In this document: positions 31,701-43,317 of the stretch, one piece after another
Layout: each line of letters begins with the position of its first letter
Numbering within the stretch: the stretch's first letter is position 1
DNA from: Schistocephalus solidus
Taxonomy: Eukaryota; Platyhelminthes; Cestoda; Diphyllobothriidea; Diphyllobothriidae
NCBI GenBank assembly: GCA_017591395.1
Contig: WEDG01000227.1
Location: 47,936-111,935, forward strand
Length of the DNA stretch: 64,000 bases
Direction: 5' to 3'
Translations under genes and position numbers: made by a program
Notes under the pieces: model-generated
The model's database searches: none
Told to the model about the DNA's origin: nothing
What the model saw: the letters and a program-made list of their open reading frames with translations, nothing else

Positions 31701-34177
31701 GCACTACACACAATCATCCAGGATGCCTTACCTACAACAGCAGGCGAGTTTGCACGGAGAAAATGCACCAATAGCGCAGCCGTCTCCTCTTCACCAGTCC
31801 ACTTCGACAGAGCTAGAGTATCAGTGGATGATAATCATGCTGCTGGAAACAGTGGAGTGAGGGTGACTGCATCATAATCCAGGGTCTCTTAGAGTACCCC
31901 GCTAACACCCCCAAGGAACGAATACCGCCGACTTAGAGCAATTCCAGGAACTCATCAACGAAATGCTGCAAACATCGGAGGAACTAATCATCCTAAAGGC
32001 CTTTCGTCTTGGAATTCATTTAAATGTCACTAACCCCCCCCCCCCCCCAGACACGACCACTACCCCTCAAGGTCGTCCTAGGCGGCAATTTACAAGCGAA
32101 ATTAATCCTTTCCAGGCCTTTTCAACTGAAACATTTGGACAAGGGTGTTTTTTTCCAGCCGAATTGCTCCCCCGTCGAACAAATGAAACGTCGCGAACTA
32201 GTCCTGGAATTGAGAACACGGCGTACCAACGGTGAACAAAACCTGATAATCTACAAAGATCAGATCGTAAAACGACCCTCGAATGACCGCACAGCTACTC
32301 CAGTAGACTGGGTCGGGGCTAAAAACGGATATCGCCTGAACTCGAATCTGAAATTTATGTACACAAACGCACGAAGACTCCTACCAAAATGGCTGAACTG
32401 AGAATCCATGTGTGACCTGTTCCCAGACGTTATCTCAATGACAGAAACCTGGTTGTCAGAACAGGTTGGCGACCTGGAGCTTGCACTTCCTGGATTTTAA
32501 CTGTTTCGCAGAGAGAGAGAAAATCTAAGGGGTGGATGCATAGCAACATTCGTGAAGAAAACGTCTAAGTTGAATTGTACGGAAGCAGTATGGTTGACCG
32601 TAAGAGCAACGGGTTCTCAAAGCCTTGATATCTTACCGGTGGGTCGACCCCCAAAAACGACCATGAAGCTGACGCCCAATTGCTGGACGAGCTCAAGGTA
32701 TTTGCTACGTGGCTGAATACTCTTATCGTTGGGGACTTCAATGTACCTAGCATTTACTGGAACTCCGTTGAGCGCTCTGAAACAGCATTTGATCAACAGC
32801 TTCTGTGCACAACTGGCAGTTTGCTTCTTACCCAACACATTTTGTCTCCGATGAGGGTTCGCAAGGACCAGCAAATGAACTGCCTCGACCTTGTGTTCGC
32901 TCGATCACCTGATAACGTCAACGTTGTGGATAGTTTACCCCCTTTAGGCAAGAGCCATCATGTGGTTCGCATGTTGGAATGCACATTATTCTCTTTGCCA
33001 GCTCAACCGCTTGAGCTACGGCGTGGGAATTTCAAACAGATGAAAAATAACCTTTCTCCTATCGACTGGACATCCATATTCTCCGACGATAATGACGAGG
33101 TTTGGGCCAATTCAAAGACCTAGTCCACAACCTCATTTCAAAACACTGCCTAATCATGCGAAGAAGGCTTGCAAGAAGACCTTGTTGGTTGACTCCATCC
33201 TTAAAGAAGGAAGTTAACATGAAGAGGAACTTATGGAACTGAACTGAATGTAATCCAAGGCAGACGTGCCTATTTAACCGGATTTCGCTGTCATATCATC
33301 TACCTTCTCTTTACACTACACAAGCTGTGTGGTGGTGATTGTTATTACTGGGAGTTTCGTAAAATTTCACACAATGTGCAAATCTGTCCATTACAGAGGA
33401 TAAAGTTTGATCAGGTTTCATTTCCATGTTGGCTTTCTGATGGGTTACTGCTGCTGAATGTCGCCCATTAACACTCCTTTGCCGATAAATGGCTTCGTTG
33501 GTGGAAACGCCTACGCTGAGTCACAACGTTCCCGCGAAATTCATTGTTGTTTCTGAAAGTCAGCTCTGATAGGATTGGTTCTCGGAGTCGGTACTTGCTG
33601 TGTAGTCAAACTGTCTTTCTCATCATGTGGCAAATTTGTATTATACCGATGTTCAGTAATATTCGCTAAAGACCTGTTGATGAGGTATCTCGCGACCGAG
33701 AGAGAAACCTACCTCTGACGTTAGTTGAGAAATAAAGCCCGGGCTCACTGATGCTGGATGCCTGACGACGATTTCACGCCGACCGGATCGTGGCGCCGGC
33801 CCAATGACAAAGGAGTCCCTCTCGGTATTTGATGAGGCGGCGTCGGGAGGTTGTAGAGCCCCGAACTTGAGGGAACTGCGTTGTGCGAGACGCCTTCTCT
33901 GCTCATCCCGACAGATGCTGTCCACGTCACGGATGATGTCCAGAATGGGCGCTGGGGCGTCGGTCCGACGATGACTAGGTGACTCCTGACGCTGCCGGGC
34001 GTCTTTAAAGAGCCGTTCGGTGACCGCCATCGCTACATGGGAGGCCTTGCGCTGCGGTAATGGCGTTTGATGATTTGCTGTTAGCTGTCTCCCAGCCGCT
34101 GAGCGCGGACGTGAGCGAAGTCGATGAAGGTTTTCTGTGCTACGAAAGCTGTGCAAATAAGGAGTTGAGACGGTCAT
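28761..34177 (-). CDS. Unrecognised three-exon protein, convergent with DENND4
   Basis: Three - strand exons join in phase 0: 34177-33713 (start ATG, ends gag/gtaggt), 29149-29024 (gatgcag acceptor, ends aag/gttaga) and 28973-28761 (C-rich tract, ctacag acceptor, stop tga at 28763-28761). Together they give 267 residues. The protein is basic and polar: an Arg-rich N-terminus (ENLHRLRSRPRSA), a central ILDIIRDVDSICRDEQRRR helix-like segment, a Pro-rich ALPPPPRYIPERSKPV exon, and a C-terminus with RLGGFTPPTPLPRTTHEFH. I do not recognise the family. An acceptor-like ctcttgcag ends 13 bases before the ATG, with an in-frame stop directly before it. This suits a 5' UTR intron or the spliced-leader trans-splicing known in flatworms; that part is inference. 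The 4.6 kb intron 29150-33712 holds IR-1 and LINE debris. Exon 1 could extend further or the start could differ. Confidence 0.55.
29150..29930. other. Intron of the - strand gene, left part
   Basis: No recognised element on either strand. Confidence 0.5.
29935..30090 (-). repeat. IR-1 dispersed repeat, degenerate copy
   Basis: On the - strand it has the gttcgaacct head, a 'gtacaccatgtgccc' block, 'gtgatagcagattttcactg' and 'agctaacaca', aligning in order with other IR-1 copies but more diverged. Confidence 0.55.
30091..31059. other. Intron stretch, nothing recognised
   Basis: No open stretch with a known motif, and no repeat shared with the rest of the window that I could see. Confidence 0.45.
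31060..33260 (+). mobile_element. LINE, 5' half: ORF1 remnant and APE endonuclease
   Basis: An ORF1-like part starts near 31080 (LVNALQETYVESSCNGCQS, SSLNQLEEEAKIEGN). It continues at 32024-32290 (RPLPLKVVLGG, VFFQPNCSPVEQMKRRELV, GEQNLIIYKDQIVKRP). ORF2 follows with the endonuclease start (FMYTNARRLLPK, VISMTETWLSE) and the catalytic-type block LIVGDFNVPSIYW at about 32720-32765. It ends near KTLVHNLISKHCLIMRRR (about 33170). There are several frame breaks, a C15 run at 32034-32048, and no RT domain, so it is a 3'-missing remnant. It lies inside the long intron of the - strand gene, in antisense orientation. Confidence 0.8.
33261..33712. other. Intron stretch next to the first exon of the - strand gene
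   Basis: No recognised element. Confidence 0.5.
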
Positions 34178-35342
34178 TTATACATGTATCCTGCAAGAGG
34201 GCAGAATTTGCTGACTGAATCATTCGCGTCATAAGGCAATTTTGCAAAACACCCACGCTAATGTGAGGGGATTCGCAATCAGTACACTGTTCTCGGTCAA
34301 GAGCATCGATTGAGGAATTAAAATCCCAGAGCAAGACTGGCCACTGATACAACGTTTGAAATTGGAGGACTAAATGCGAAGGTTAGTAACGGATGAAGAA
34401 AGATGATTCGATAAGGCAGCTTAAGTTCGATCATCTATAATCTGTAATAATTTAAAATCTTCCATATTATTAATTTTTTTGGAAGATACCGCGGACTCTG
34501 AGGTAGCGGTGATATTCGTTGTTTTAAGAATTTATTACACTAAATAACGTTTGTCTTCGTAAATATAAATTAGTTGTATTCTTCCCTGGAAATGTTTGTA
34601 GTCTGACGGTGCGAGTTTCTTAATTCCGTTGTTCTTAGCGAAGGAAAGGAATAATTGCCACAAATTCCTTAACTGTTTGTATACTGGATTTTTCTGACAA
34701 ACATAACATATTTACTTCCATGCTGAGAAATTTTACTTTGACTAACTACATCTATATGCATTGAATAATGTGCATTGGATTTATCTATGTGCCTAGTGTG
34801 TGATCCTGGGGTCACACTTTCATCTAATTCGTTGTGCGATCATTAATCAGGTGTAATTATTGCATAATTCTTGTGAGAAGTGTGGGCAAGTCTTGCTTTT
34901 CTAGAATTGCATTATTAAATTTTCCTGAATCATCGGAGGAATCGATTTCGTTTTGCTGATTAGATCTACAATTCTATACTCCTCAAGATGACGATCAGGC
35001 GTTAGAGTGGTAGGTGTTGTTATAGAGGTAGTGATGGAGCTCGTTGTAGTTGTTCACGCTATAGTGACATTTATTTTAATGATTGTGTTAGAAGCAGAAC
35101 AATTATATGCTCTCGAGGACGGTGACGGCTGGAATTGCGCTGCTGTTACTGTTGCTGATCAAGATGGGGAAGAATCGTCGTGATGATGGTGTGGTGGATA
35201 CTGCTGAGGAAGATGATGGTGGTGGTGGTGGTTGTTAAGATGACGGCACCGCAAAGAGTAGGAGATAACAGGAAAAAACTTGAAGAGCTCACTTCTCAGC
35301 CGACCTAGACGTCAGTTGATTGGACCTCTTTGCAAGTAGGTC
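34178..35342. other. Intergenic region between two - strand genes
   Basis: It should hold the promoter or 5' UTR of the unrecognised gene and the 3' UTR of the F-box gene. It is AT-rich, with a short ggt/gat-rich patch at about 35180-35240. No element recognised. Confidence 0.5.
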
Positions 35343-35348
35343 TTTATT
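35343..35348 (-). terminator. Poly(A) signal of the F-box gene
   Basis: tttatt on the + strand is AATAAA on the - strand, 10 bases past the taa stop (35361-35359). It is canonical in sequence though unusually close to the stop. Confidence 0.7.
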
Positions 35349-35358
35349 TTCCAGGCAG

Positions 35359-38300
35359 TTAAATCGCCGCGTTTCCTGTGGTCTGGGGCTTGGGTCCGAG
35401 CCAGGGCAATGAACGAGCGCCCTTTCGTTCCGCGATCTTGGCTGCTCTTCGGGCTGCGTGTTCCGCTGCCAGTTTTTTCTTCTCGCGTTCCAGCATCTGA
35501 TGGGTCTCCTGCGCTATCCTTTCCTCCTCAATAGCTAGACGAATGGCCTGTCGCGTGGCTGCAATCTGGTGGAAAATACATCACTTTTAGAGTGTTCAAC
35601 AAGACACTGATTATGTTCATTAGCATCACAAGTTAAAATTGTTGTTGCTCGATTTTTGCCCCAAAACGTTTTCTTATAAAGACCTCTTCGTTCAAGTCAT
35701 TTGTCCCAACTTTGAACCCTGGTGTAGCAAAAATAGAATTTTGCGCTGTAAACGGTATAAAAATCTTTTACTAAGACATACGAATAACGTCGATAAATAC
35801 TGCCTTGCAGATCATTATCGGCATTTGACCTTACTCTTATTTCCACCAATGTTTATTTTCGAGATTATATATTCGCAACAATTATTTACTGGGGAAGTTG
35901 GCTTTGACCTTTATCTAGTATCATATCAAAAGGATGGCAGTGTTTTCCCTGTTCAATTTATCCTTTTAATTGTTTACAAAGGAGTATTTCATCATAAATC
36001 CTCTTGAACTCTGAAATGGAAAACAAAGTTATAAATGCAATTTTGAGTGCTTTTGGCTAGGCATGAATTGGTCTCAAGAACGCAATTCCTTACATTGTGT
36101 AAGACAGTGACATAGAGGATTTTTGCAACCAAAAGTGTTCCTTCATGCAACTGATAATGGTAATGAATTAGGTAGCTTTTACCTTAAAATATAGCACAAG
36201 ATTTACGATTGAATCGCTCTGAAGTCCATCAAAAGGCAAGAAAAGAACAGCTTTTTAAAAAAATGGGTCCATGGTGATGGCTTAGTTGTTACCCGACTCA
36301 AACCAATTCCCAGAGATTAAATCGTTATGGCAAATGGTTTTGCTCTGCAGATGCCGGTTTCTTGAGAGATATAGCACTAACATACAGTGATTTTTCAAAG
36401 AAAATGTAATTAAATTTACTACTTGGCGATGAAAACTTAAAACCGAGAGCGGGGAAACCATGCTGCTTCTAACCTCTTTGCTAAGCAAAGAAGTTTCTTT
36501 TATCTGATTCCCACTTGAAGTGTCAACTGTCAACTTTATTTTCAATTACATCTAAGACACTCCAATGGCTAAGATGCTGTTTGGAAGCGTGAAATATGTC
36601 TTATTAATAAGATTTTGGTTAATGACGTTTTTAGCAATAGAATGTCAAATGTGAAGACAACATCATATTACCCTTTAAGTTTGCGTTATGACTATTTAAT
36701 TTGGAATTAGTAATCCAAGTTTTGAGATCAAAGTTCCCAAAATAGTTTCTATATCAATTAATTGACAATAAAGTGTAACTTAAGACATGCGCGTAGTTAA
36801 GTTATTATACTAAGATTGCCTTTTTGAAAAAGAAACAAGATCCCTGAAATGAAGGCAATGCATTTAAAACAGTGCCAGTTTCTTGACCGTCAGTTCATTT
36901 GAAAACGTTTTGCGAACCTGGACAGGTCCTACAATCCGAAGATAATGCATATTGTTTATGTACAGCTTCTTATATGCTCCATGCTCAATAGCTGCAAATG
37001 CATTTGGCAAGTTCCAACCCAATTTCAGGCATTTCTTCATCCATATTTCATTTGATTCAGCGAGATATTTCCAGTTCCAGCAAACCTTTTTATAATTAAA
37101 GAATTGGTAGTAATTAGACCGAATAAATTTTTATAAATGATCATTATGAAGAAGTTTTTCCTCTGGAATTTCCCTCCGTAATAGAATAGTGATGGCAGAA
37201 AAGGAGGAGTTGAAAAATGCTGATTGACATGAGAACAGAAATATTTAAATACTGTTTGCTCATTTTCAGTTTTATGAATGCCTGAAGATAATATTGAACA
37301 AAATCTATCTGCAATTTGTTTAATTTTTTTCGGTCGCGTTGTGTTGTTCGTATTTTAAGTGTTTAGATCAGGTTTAGAACAGTATTGGCATGACCGTAAT
37401 ATGCGACCGAACCCAGGGAGCAAAGCGTATGTCAGCGTGTAATATGCAACCATTTAACATGCCAACATAATCCTAACTCTATCCATTGTGCTCGTTAGGG
37501 CTTTAGCAGTCGTTCCCTGGTTAGCATGGTTACATTATATTTCGTATGTTGTATGAGGACAAAAGTATAGTGCAAAAATGGCATTTTTCAAAGTGACAAC
37601 AACTAGGACGCCCCCGTAATCTCAAAACGCATCAATTGTACAGTGGTATGAAAAACATCGGGCACAGCTGGCGTCCTTCTTAATCCCGTCAATGGTTCAA
37701 ATAAAAGTGATCAGGTAAAATAAGAATCATATCGCGCATATTGATTGACGTGAGTTGAAGCAACCAAATCCCACAATTCACACAAATTTTGGGCAGCAAG
37801 CTATTGTGTGACCTTAATAAACCGGCAAAGAATGCTAACCCTAAAAAAACAATGCATAGCGTTAGGATTGGGTTATCACTCTCCTTCATTTAGCCCCATT
37901 GTTAAAATTTAGATCGCCGCCAGTCCCGTATTACTCGCTAACCTTTCCCTTGTGCCCTGAGTCGGGTCACATATTACGTCTTTGCCGAATTACCTACTGT
38001 ATATTGGAAGTTTTTTTAATAAATATCGAAAACATACACGAGATTATATTTACTGTCAATATTTCCGATTGAAACCAGCAAAGCGAACAGCTTGTGGCAC
38101 AGTGAGTAGAGCGTTAGACTTCTGCCCAACAGGTCGCGAGTTTGAGCCTCGGGCTCCGCAGGGCCTGGGGTTGTGTATGGCTGGCTGATGACGGCTAATA
38201 AGACATAAATGGCCATTCCAGTCTCCCTGGTCTGTGTCTGCAATATGATTCTGCATATATATATATATATATATAATGAGGAGCCAAAAGGCAATATCCG

Positions 38301-40725
38301 AAAACGATTGGAGACAAATGAAACCACAGGATGCCGCCTTAGCGCGGTTCTACGGTTTGCCAAAAATCCACAAGCCGAATGTTCCCCTACGGCCCATCGT
38401 GGCGCTGAAAGGCACGCCTACCTACGGACTGGCTAAATGGCTCGCTAAGCATTTGAAGAAGCTGGTAGACGGCTCAGAACACACAGCCGTATCCTCAACG
38501 CACTTCCTAGAAAAACTCCGAGGCATCACAATCGCCCCTGACGAGATAATGGTGTCCTTTGACGTCGTCTCCTTATTCACATCCATAATAAAAGAATTGG
38601 TCACGAGAGTCATCGATGACCTTCTGGACAGAAGGTACAACGATGAAGGAAAAACCTTTAAAAGGGAACACGCAATGGAGTTACTGGACTACTGCCTTCG
38701 CACGTACTTCACGTTTAACGGCTATGTTTATGAGCAAATCCAGGGAACCCCGATGGGATCACCGATCTCCGGCTACCTTGCGGAGGCCATCCTGCAAGAA
38801 CTGGAAACTCAGGTCTTCCAGATCTACAAGCCGACATTCTGGATGCGCTACGTAGACGACACCTTTGTTATCATACACCGAGAAGCCAAAGAGAATTTCA
38901 AAAGGGATCTGAACTCGATTTTCCCACAGATTCAATTCACAATGGAGGAAGAAGAGGATGGAATGCTCCCCTTTTCTCGATGTTCAGATATCAAGGCAGG
39001 AGGACGGAACCCTCCAGACTGGCGTGTTTCGAAAAAGCGACAAACACGGAGAAAAATTCTTCACTACAACAGCAATCACCCCTTTGTCGCATAAAACGCA
39101 GTTGCGTCCGATCGCTTTTTTCGCCGCATCCAGACACACTGCAGCACAGAGGCTGAGAAGCTGCGAGAACGTAAAACCCTATGGCGCCTATTTCTCGCCA
39201 GTGGATATCCACGCAGCTTCGTAAACAAATGCTTATACCAAAGGCATACAAAGACCGAAGGTGAGCCTAAACAAACACCTGAAACCTTCCATGTCTTGCC
39301 CTATGTGAGGAACGTCTCAGAAGCCACTGAGCGCGTGTTAAGACCGCTAAACGTGGGCGTTGGACACAGACCGGAGGCCACCATCCGTCGATTAGTCATG
39401 CAACCAAAGGGCCGACTACCACCCGCAGACACCTCAGGCGTTATTTACCGTGTCAACTGTCTAGACTGCCCGGCCAACTACTGCGGCATGACCAACAAAC
39501 GACTGAGTACGCGCATGCACGAGCACACTTTGGCCGTAAGGCGAAAGGATATTCGATCACACGTCGCCATGCATAGTCTAGAAAACAACCACCGGTTCGA
39601 TTTTGACGGGGCTCAAGTGCTCGGCCGAGCCGAAAACAGACTGGCGAGGGAAGTCATCGAAGCTTGGCAGTCAGACGCCAACTCTATCAACCGCAGCATT
39701 GACCTACCAGTGCCCTATGAGGCCGTCAAGCACCATTGGCGCACGAGGGGAGGACCAATGAGAAACGAGGCAGCTGGACCAACCGCAAGTGAGCACGAAA
39801 GACCCCCCTTTTTAAACCATGTAGTTCACCCTATTCTCTATCTCCGATGATGCGCTCGAGTATGATGTGAAACGTCAGACAAGTATACCTTCTTCCCCAG
39901 AGATCGCCTTATCTTCTCCTTCCATTTCAACACCTGGGGTCCGTATTTTCTCCTATATCCATATATATATATATATAACCTTATTCTTGCTTCCTCTTAA
40001 AAAATTGAATAGTGGGTATATTTGGGCAATACTTTCATAATCAAATCGGTATGCCGTCTCATTGAAACATTTTGAAAATCGTTAACACCAATTAATAATC
40101 CCAGCTAGTCATATTATTTGTAGGTATATCATAAATAGAATGTATTTATTCGCCTTTATATTCTTCTCGCTAATCTTTTCAACTAATACCCATCAATAGG
40201 AAAACTGGGCGATATTCTTTTAACCCTAAGTACAAAACCATGATTAACCCTGGACATATATGCATATCTTTTATCTCATCTACAAAGACACGGAGAACAT
40301 AAGTCCTAATAAACTTTACCTGTGCTATCCTGCAGAGACTTCTGGGATCAAGAAACGATAGTATATATAAAGAGAGAACTCGCGGAAGGTAGCGCGTAAA
40401 ATCCACGTGTTTTTGTGGAATCTGCCGATGGATTTCGTCTAAAATCTCCCTCTTCTCTTTCAGCGAGCAAAGTGCTATCATTTTCAGAAGTAAATTAACT
40501 TTTTCGTCATCTGGCCAAAGCTGAAACTGCAGATGCATGGTAATAATTTTTCGCTGACCAATGACCTACCCACTTCAAAATGAGCAATGAACGCTCAGTT
40601 GCTAGCTAAAGATTCAAACAGAAAGTTATGAGACTTACCCTACATCTATTTTCTTCATCGTTTAATGGCGTCCATGAGCTACGAGTGTACTTTATCTCCG
40701 ACTGTTGCAATCCCGCGCAGGACAT
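35359..40725 (-). CDS. FBXO16: FBXO16-like F-box protein, complete, four exons
   Basis: F-box proteins recruit substrates to SCF ubiquitin ligases through Skp1. Exons on the - strand: 40725-40639 (ATG; RSSWTPLND, ends agg/gtaagt), 40526-40320 (acceptor ctgcag, ends cag/gtaaag), 37085-36918 (ends cag/gttcgc) and 35565-35359 (acceptor ccaccag, stop taa). All joins are phase 0; the total is 222 residues. The F-box reads DFTRYLPRVLSLYILSFLDP, RSLCRIAQ, then VCWNWKYLAESNEIWMKKCL. This matches human FBXO16 (LPRVLSLYIFSFLDPRSLCR, VCWHWKNLAELDQLWMLKCL) almost residue by residue, as does the N-terminal STWTPLN. The C-terminus differs: exon 4 encodes a charged helix (EEERIAQETHQMLEREKKKL) and not the FBXO16 tail. 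The exact exon 2 acceptor could be six bases downstream (40520). Confidence 0.88.
35566..36917. other. F-box gene intron 3
   Basis: AT-rich. A 122-codon + strand open stretch (35639-36007) has no motif and is taken as chance. Confidence 0.55.
37086..38084. other. F-box gene intron 2, left part
   Basis: No element recognised before the SINE at 38085. Confidence 0.5.
38085..38253 (+). repeat. tRNA-derived SINE, best kept head
   Basis: Box A-like gtggcacagtgagtagagcg (38094-38113) and box B-like gagtttgagcc (38138-38148) have tRNA spacing. The body follows with ggctggctgatgacggctaa and aaatggccattccagtctcc. ctgatga is at 38185-38191, but the gaaa has become taaa. An (AT)n run follows directly. 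Confidence 0.8.
38254..38275 (+). repeat. (AT)n microsatellite flanking PLE
   Basis: Eleven at units in a row; a similar run at 39955-39976 marks the other side of the PLE. Confidence 0.9.
38276..39954 (+). mobile_element. Penelope-like element, 5'-truncated, RT plus GIY-YIG endonuclease
   Basis: The RT frame 38276-38967 reads FYGLPKIHKPNVPLRPIVAL, FLEKLRGITIAPDEIMVSFD-VVSLFTSI, QGTPMGSPISGYLAE and FWMRYVDDTFVIIHRE, so the catalytic YVDD is intact. A t4 run near 38971-38977 shifts the frame (PFLDVQISRQEDGTLQTGV continues in the next frame), and a t6 run at 39116-39121 shifts it again. The endonuclease frame 39296-39850 has LPYVRNVSEATERVL, GVIYRVNCLDC-PANYCGM, STRMHEHTLAVRRKD and AMHSLENNHRFDFD, a GIY-YIG type fold. 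The N-terminal part before GLPKIHK is nearly all missing. It lies antisense in intron 2 of the F-box gene, between two (AT)n runs. Confidence 0.9.
39838..39880 (+). ncRNA. Hammerhead-like motif overlapping the PLE stop codon
   Basis: ccgatga (39844-39850; one change from CTGATGA) and gaaacgtc (39869-39876) have hammerhead spacing. Flanking tct and aga can pair as stem I. The tga of the core is also the stop of the endonuclease frame. Stem II does not pair well, so this copy is probably inactive. Confidence 0.4.
39955..39976 (+). repeat. (AT)n run on the 3' side of the PLE
   Basis: tatatcc then eight at units; possibly the target duplicated on insertion. Confidence 0.85.
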
Positions 40726-41750
40726 TATAAATCTAGCTACGCGCCAGACGCTATTGTTTTCGTATTGCTTAGTTTAAATGAGAGAGCATAAATTACAAAT
40801 TAGTATACATTTGCACAGACGATTTCTGCAGTTTTTTTTCTGCATCCAGTTAGTTGAATGAAGTTTTGCATGAAAAATTTGGGAAGATTTTAAGAGATGA
40901 AATTGAGGAAATTTATTTTCACATCTGCAATTGAAAGACCATTAAATTTTAATTAGTTTGTCCTGCTGGACATATTTAATCATCATTACCTTAGCCCTCA
41001 AACATATAGTTTCAAACGATGAAAATACTTATAAGGAATCTTCCAACGAATAAGTTAGTCAGAGTTCATGATACATATTATAATTCCTTTGGTGAGTTCT
41101 CCTTGTTTCCAGTATCCTTTGTTTTTGGACAGAATAATATTTTAGTAAACTTGTATATACTGTTTAACTTCTGTATTAAATAATGAACAGGAACTGTGGA
41201 TATGAGATAAAGGTGGTAGTTAAACCATTTTAAGCAAGACAAGACGCAACGATCTATAGGCCGTATTGAGAGTTTTCGATTGTCTAAACTTGGGATATTT
41301 GCTGGCAAATATATGGCAATGTTCTTTCAAGCTTTGGCTTTTCTCATAGTTGGCCTTTGTCGCAATTAACTAGCAATTTTTTTCACCAGATCCCGATGGA
41401 ATATCAAAATATGAACATTTAAAAACACTCTATTTCTGGCATACGTAGGTCCTAATCAATAATTATACAAATGTCATTATTAAGGCTTGGGTATCTTTTC
41501 ACTCAAAATATTTTGCTCATTGCCCAGAAAAATGGATTGATTCTTTTGAAAGACCCTTTCAACGATCGGATTTATCCTCTGCAATCGTAATGTTAGCAAA
41601 ATAAGCGCACGACTTTATGTAGACATTTAAGAGAGAAATTAGCATTTATAATTAATTTCTTCTACAAGAGTGAAGGGAAAAAACGCATATAAATCGCATC
41701 ACTTTAAACATTTCTTCGCTCAATCCATTAACATTTTTAATTGAATTTAC
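40726..41750. other. Region upstream of the F-box gene
   Basis: AT-rich; the F-box promoter should lie next to 40726. No TATA or other element can be called with confidence. A 76-codon - strand stretch (41078-41308) is not recognised. Confidence 0.45.
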
Positions 41751-43315
41751 TGCGAAAAATAGGCATGGGCCTTTGAGTACCCTATTTGTTACGTGAAATT
41801 AGGTGCAGTGTACACAAAAACCATTTGGTTTGCAAAAGTTCAAAGGCACTCATAAAATATGACACTTGATGCGCGAGTCTCAAGGGTTACGTTGAATCCC
41901 ACAGCTATGTGGCTCGTTTTGGAGCATAAAACTGTCTAGGTTCCTTTTAAAGACTTCCAGCGATGGTGACGCCACAACGTTTACAGGTAGGCATTCCATA
42001 GTTAAATCACTCTGATAGAGAAGGAGAACTTGCGCAAATAAAGTCTCGCCTGTTGGACGCACGATTTCAATGGGTGACTTTGGAGATGCGTCGAGGCAGA
42101 AAATTCAAAGATGTCCGATAATTCCAGGCAGCAACCTAATCCCTTCAAAATGCTCTATTGCCAAGAACTCAAAGGGAACCCATTAATATTTGCTAGGCGG
42201 GGGAAGATACGACGAGTAGCTTTGACGCCTAATTATTTTGTTGGCTCTCCTTTTAATTCTTTCGAGACAGTTCTGATCATTCACTATCCAGAGTATCCAG
42301 GCTTGTTAAGCATAATACAATGCTGCCTCAGGAATTTTCCAAAAATCTAAGTGATGAGATCTTCATCGAAAGCTAAAAAGGTTCGTCTGATGGCATGCAA
42401 CACAACCATTGTGCTCTTCGCCACTTTCGATTAGTTAGAGTACGGTTTTAAGGTGGGGTTTGTCAGTACAACAAGGTCTTTTTGGTTTTACACTTCCTGT
42501 AAGTCTTCACCAGTGGGAAAGTAGATTCTACTGTCAGCAGATCCAGATGGGTTACCTAAGCGAAGTTTTGTACACCTATCATCCTTGCACCACAAAAGCC
42601 AATGATTCCACCACTCCTTCAACCGAGTAAAGTTTATCTGTAGTTTATCTTCTTTGGCAGGGCTCTGCATTACGCTCCGGATTTTCATATTGTCTACAAA
42701 CATTGCTGCTACACAATCAAGATCACTGACACAAGCATGCACCTATATGAGAACAGTATTGGTCCTAGTACTGAGCCCTGAGGAACCCTACTCTCGACCA
42801 AAACAGAACATGACCGCTCTTGACCGATGTACACAACCTGAGGCCAACCCATGGCGATGTTTTCGATCCATTTAAGGAGGTTACCTTTGATTCCAATTCT
42901 TTCTAGCTTGCACAACAGTCTCTGGTGCGGCACTGTGTCGAAGGCTTTTTGAAAGTTAATGCAGGCGATGTGAACCACGTGACGTTCTTCAAGTCCTTGG
43001 ATTTACCTCTGGAGAGATTGCAGCAAATTTATTGTGCAGGATATTCCTTTTCGGAACCCGTCTTCAGAGTTTGATAAGAAATTTTGAGTCTTTAGGAGTT
43101 TCACCAAGTCGCTTATGATGATCCTTTCCATAACCTTGCCAAGGCTGCATGTCAAGCTTATAGGTCTGTAATATGTCACTGATGCCCGGCTACCGCTTTT
43201 GTATAAGAGTGTTGTATGTGCCAGATTTGAATCGATAGGAAGTGTTCCAGGGTTAAATGACTTTTAAAAGAGTACTGATGGAGGTGCGTTAAGTTCCTTG
43301 GCGAGTTAATTATTA
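41751..43315 (-). mobile_element. CR1-like LINE (type A), RT and 3' end
   Basis: On the - strand: INFQKAFDTVPHQRLLCKLE, VESRVPQGSVLGPILF, AAMFVDNMKIRSVMQSPA (degenerate catalytic ADD), LKEWWNHWLLW, RIKRRANKI, then the C-terminal FKRNLDSFMLQNEPHSCG (41990-41890). The 3' UTR holds gggtactcaaaggcccatgc, the same as at 50140-50200. Stops and frame breaks are frequent. Its 5' side abuts the 3' end of another LINE at about 43318. Confidence 0.85.
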
Positions 43316-43317
43316 AT

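Noticed and set aside
35639..36007. 122-codon + strand open stretch in F-box intron 3
   Set aside because: No motif, hydrophobic and Tyr/Phe-rich as expected from AT-rich DNA, no transcript signals.
38130..38150. Box A/box B pair as a true tRNA gene
   Set aside because: The sequence lacks a foldable acceptor and anticodon arm and is followed by the repeated SINE body.
39296..39850. GIY-YIG frame as a host or bacterial homing endonuclease gene
   Set aside because: It directly follows PLE RT sequence on the same strand and matches the other PLE endonuclease copies here.
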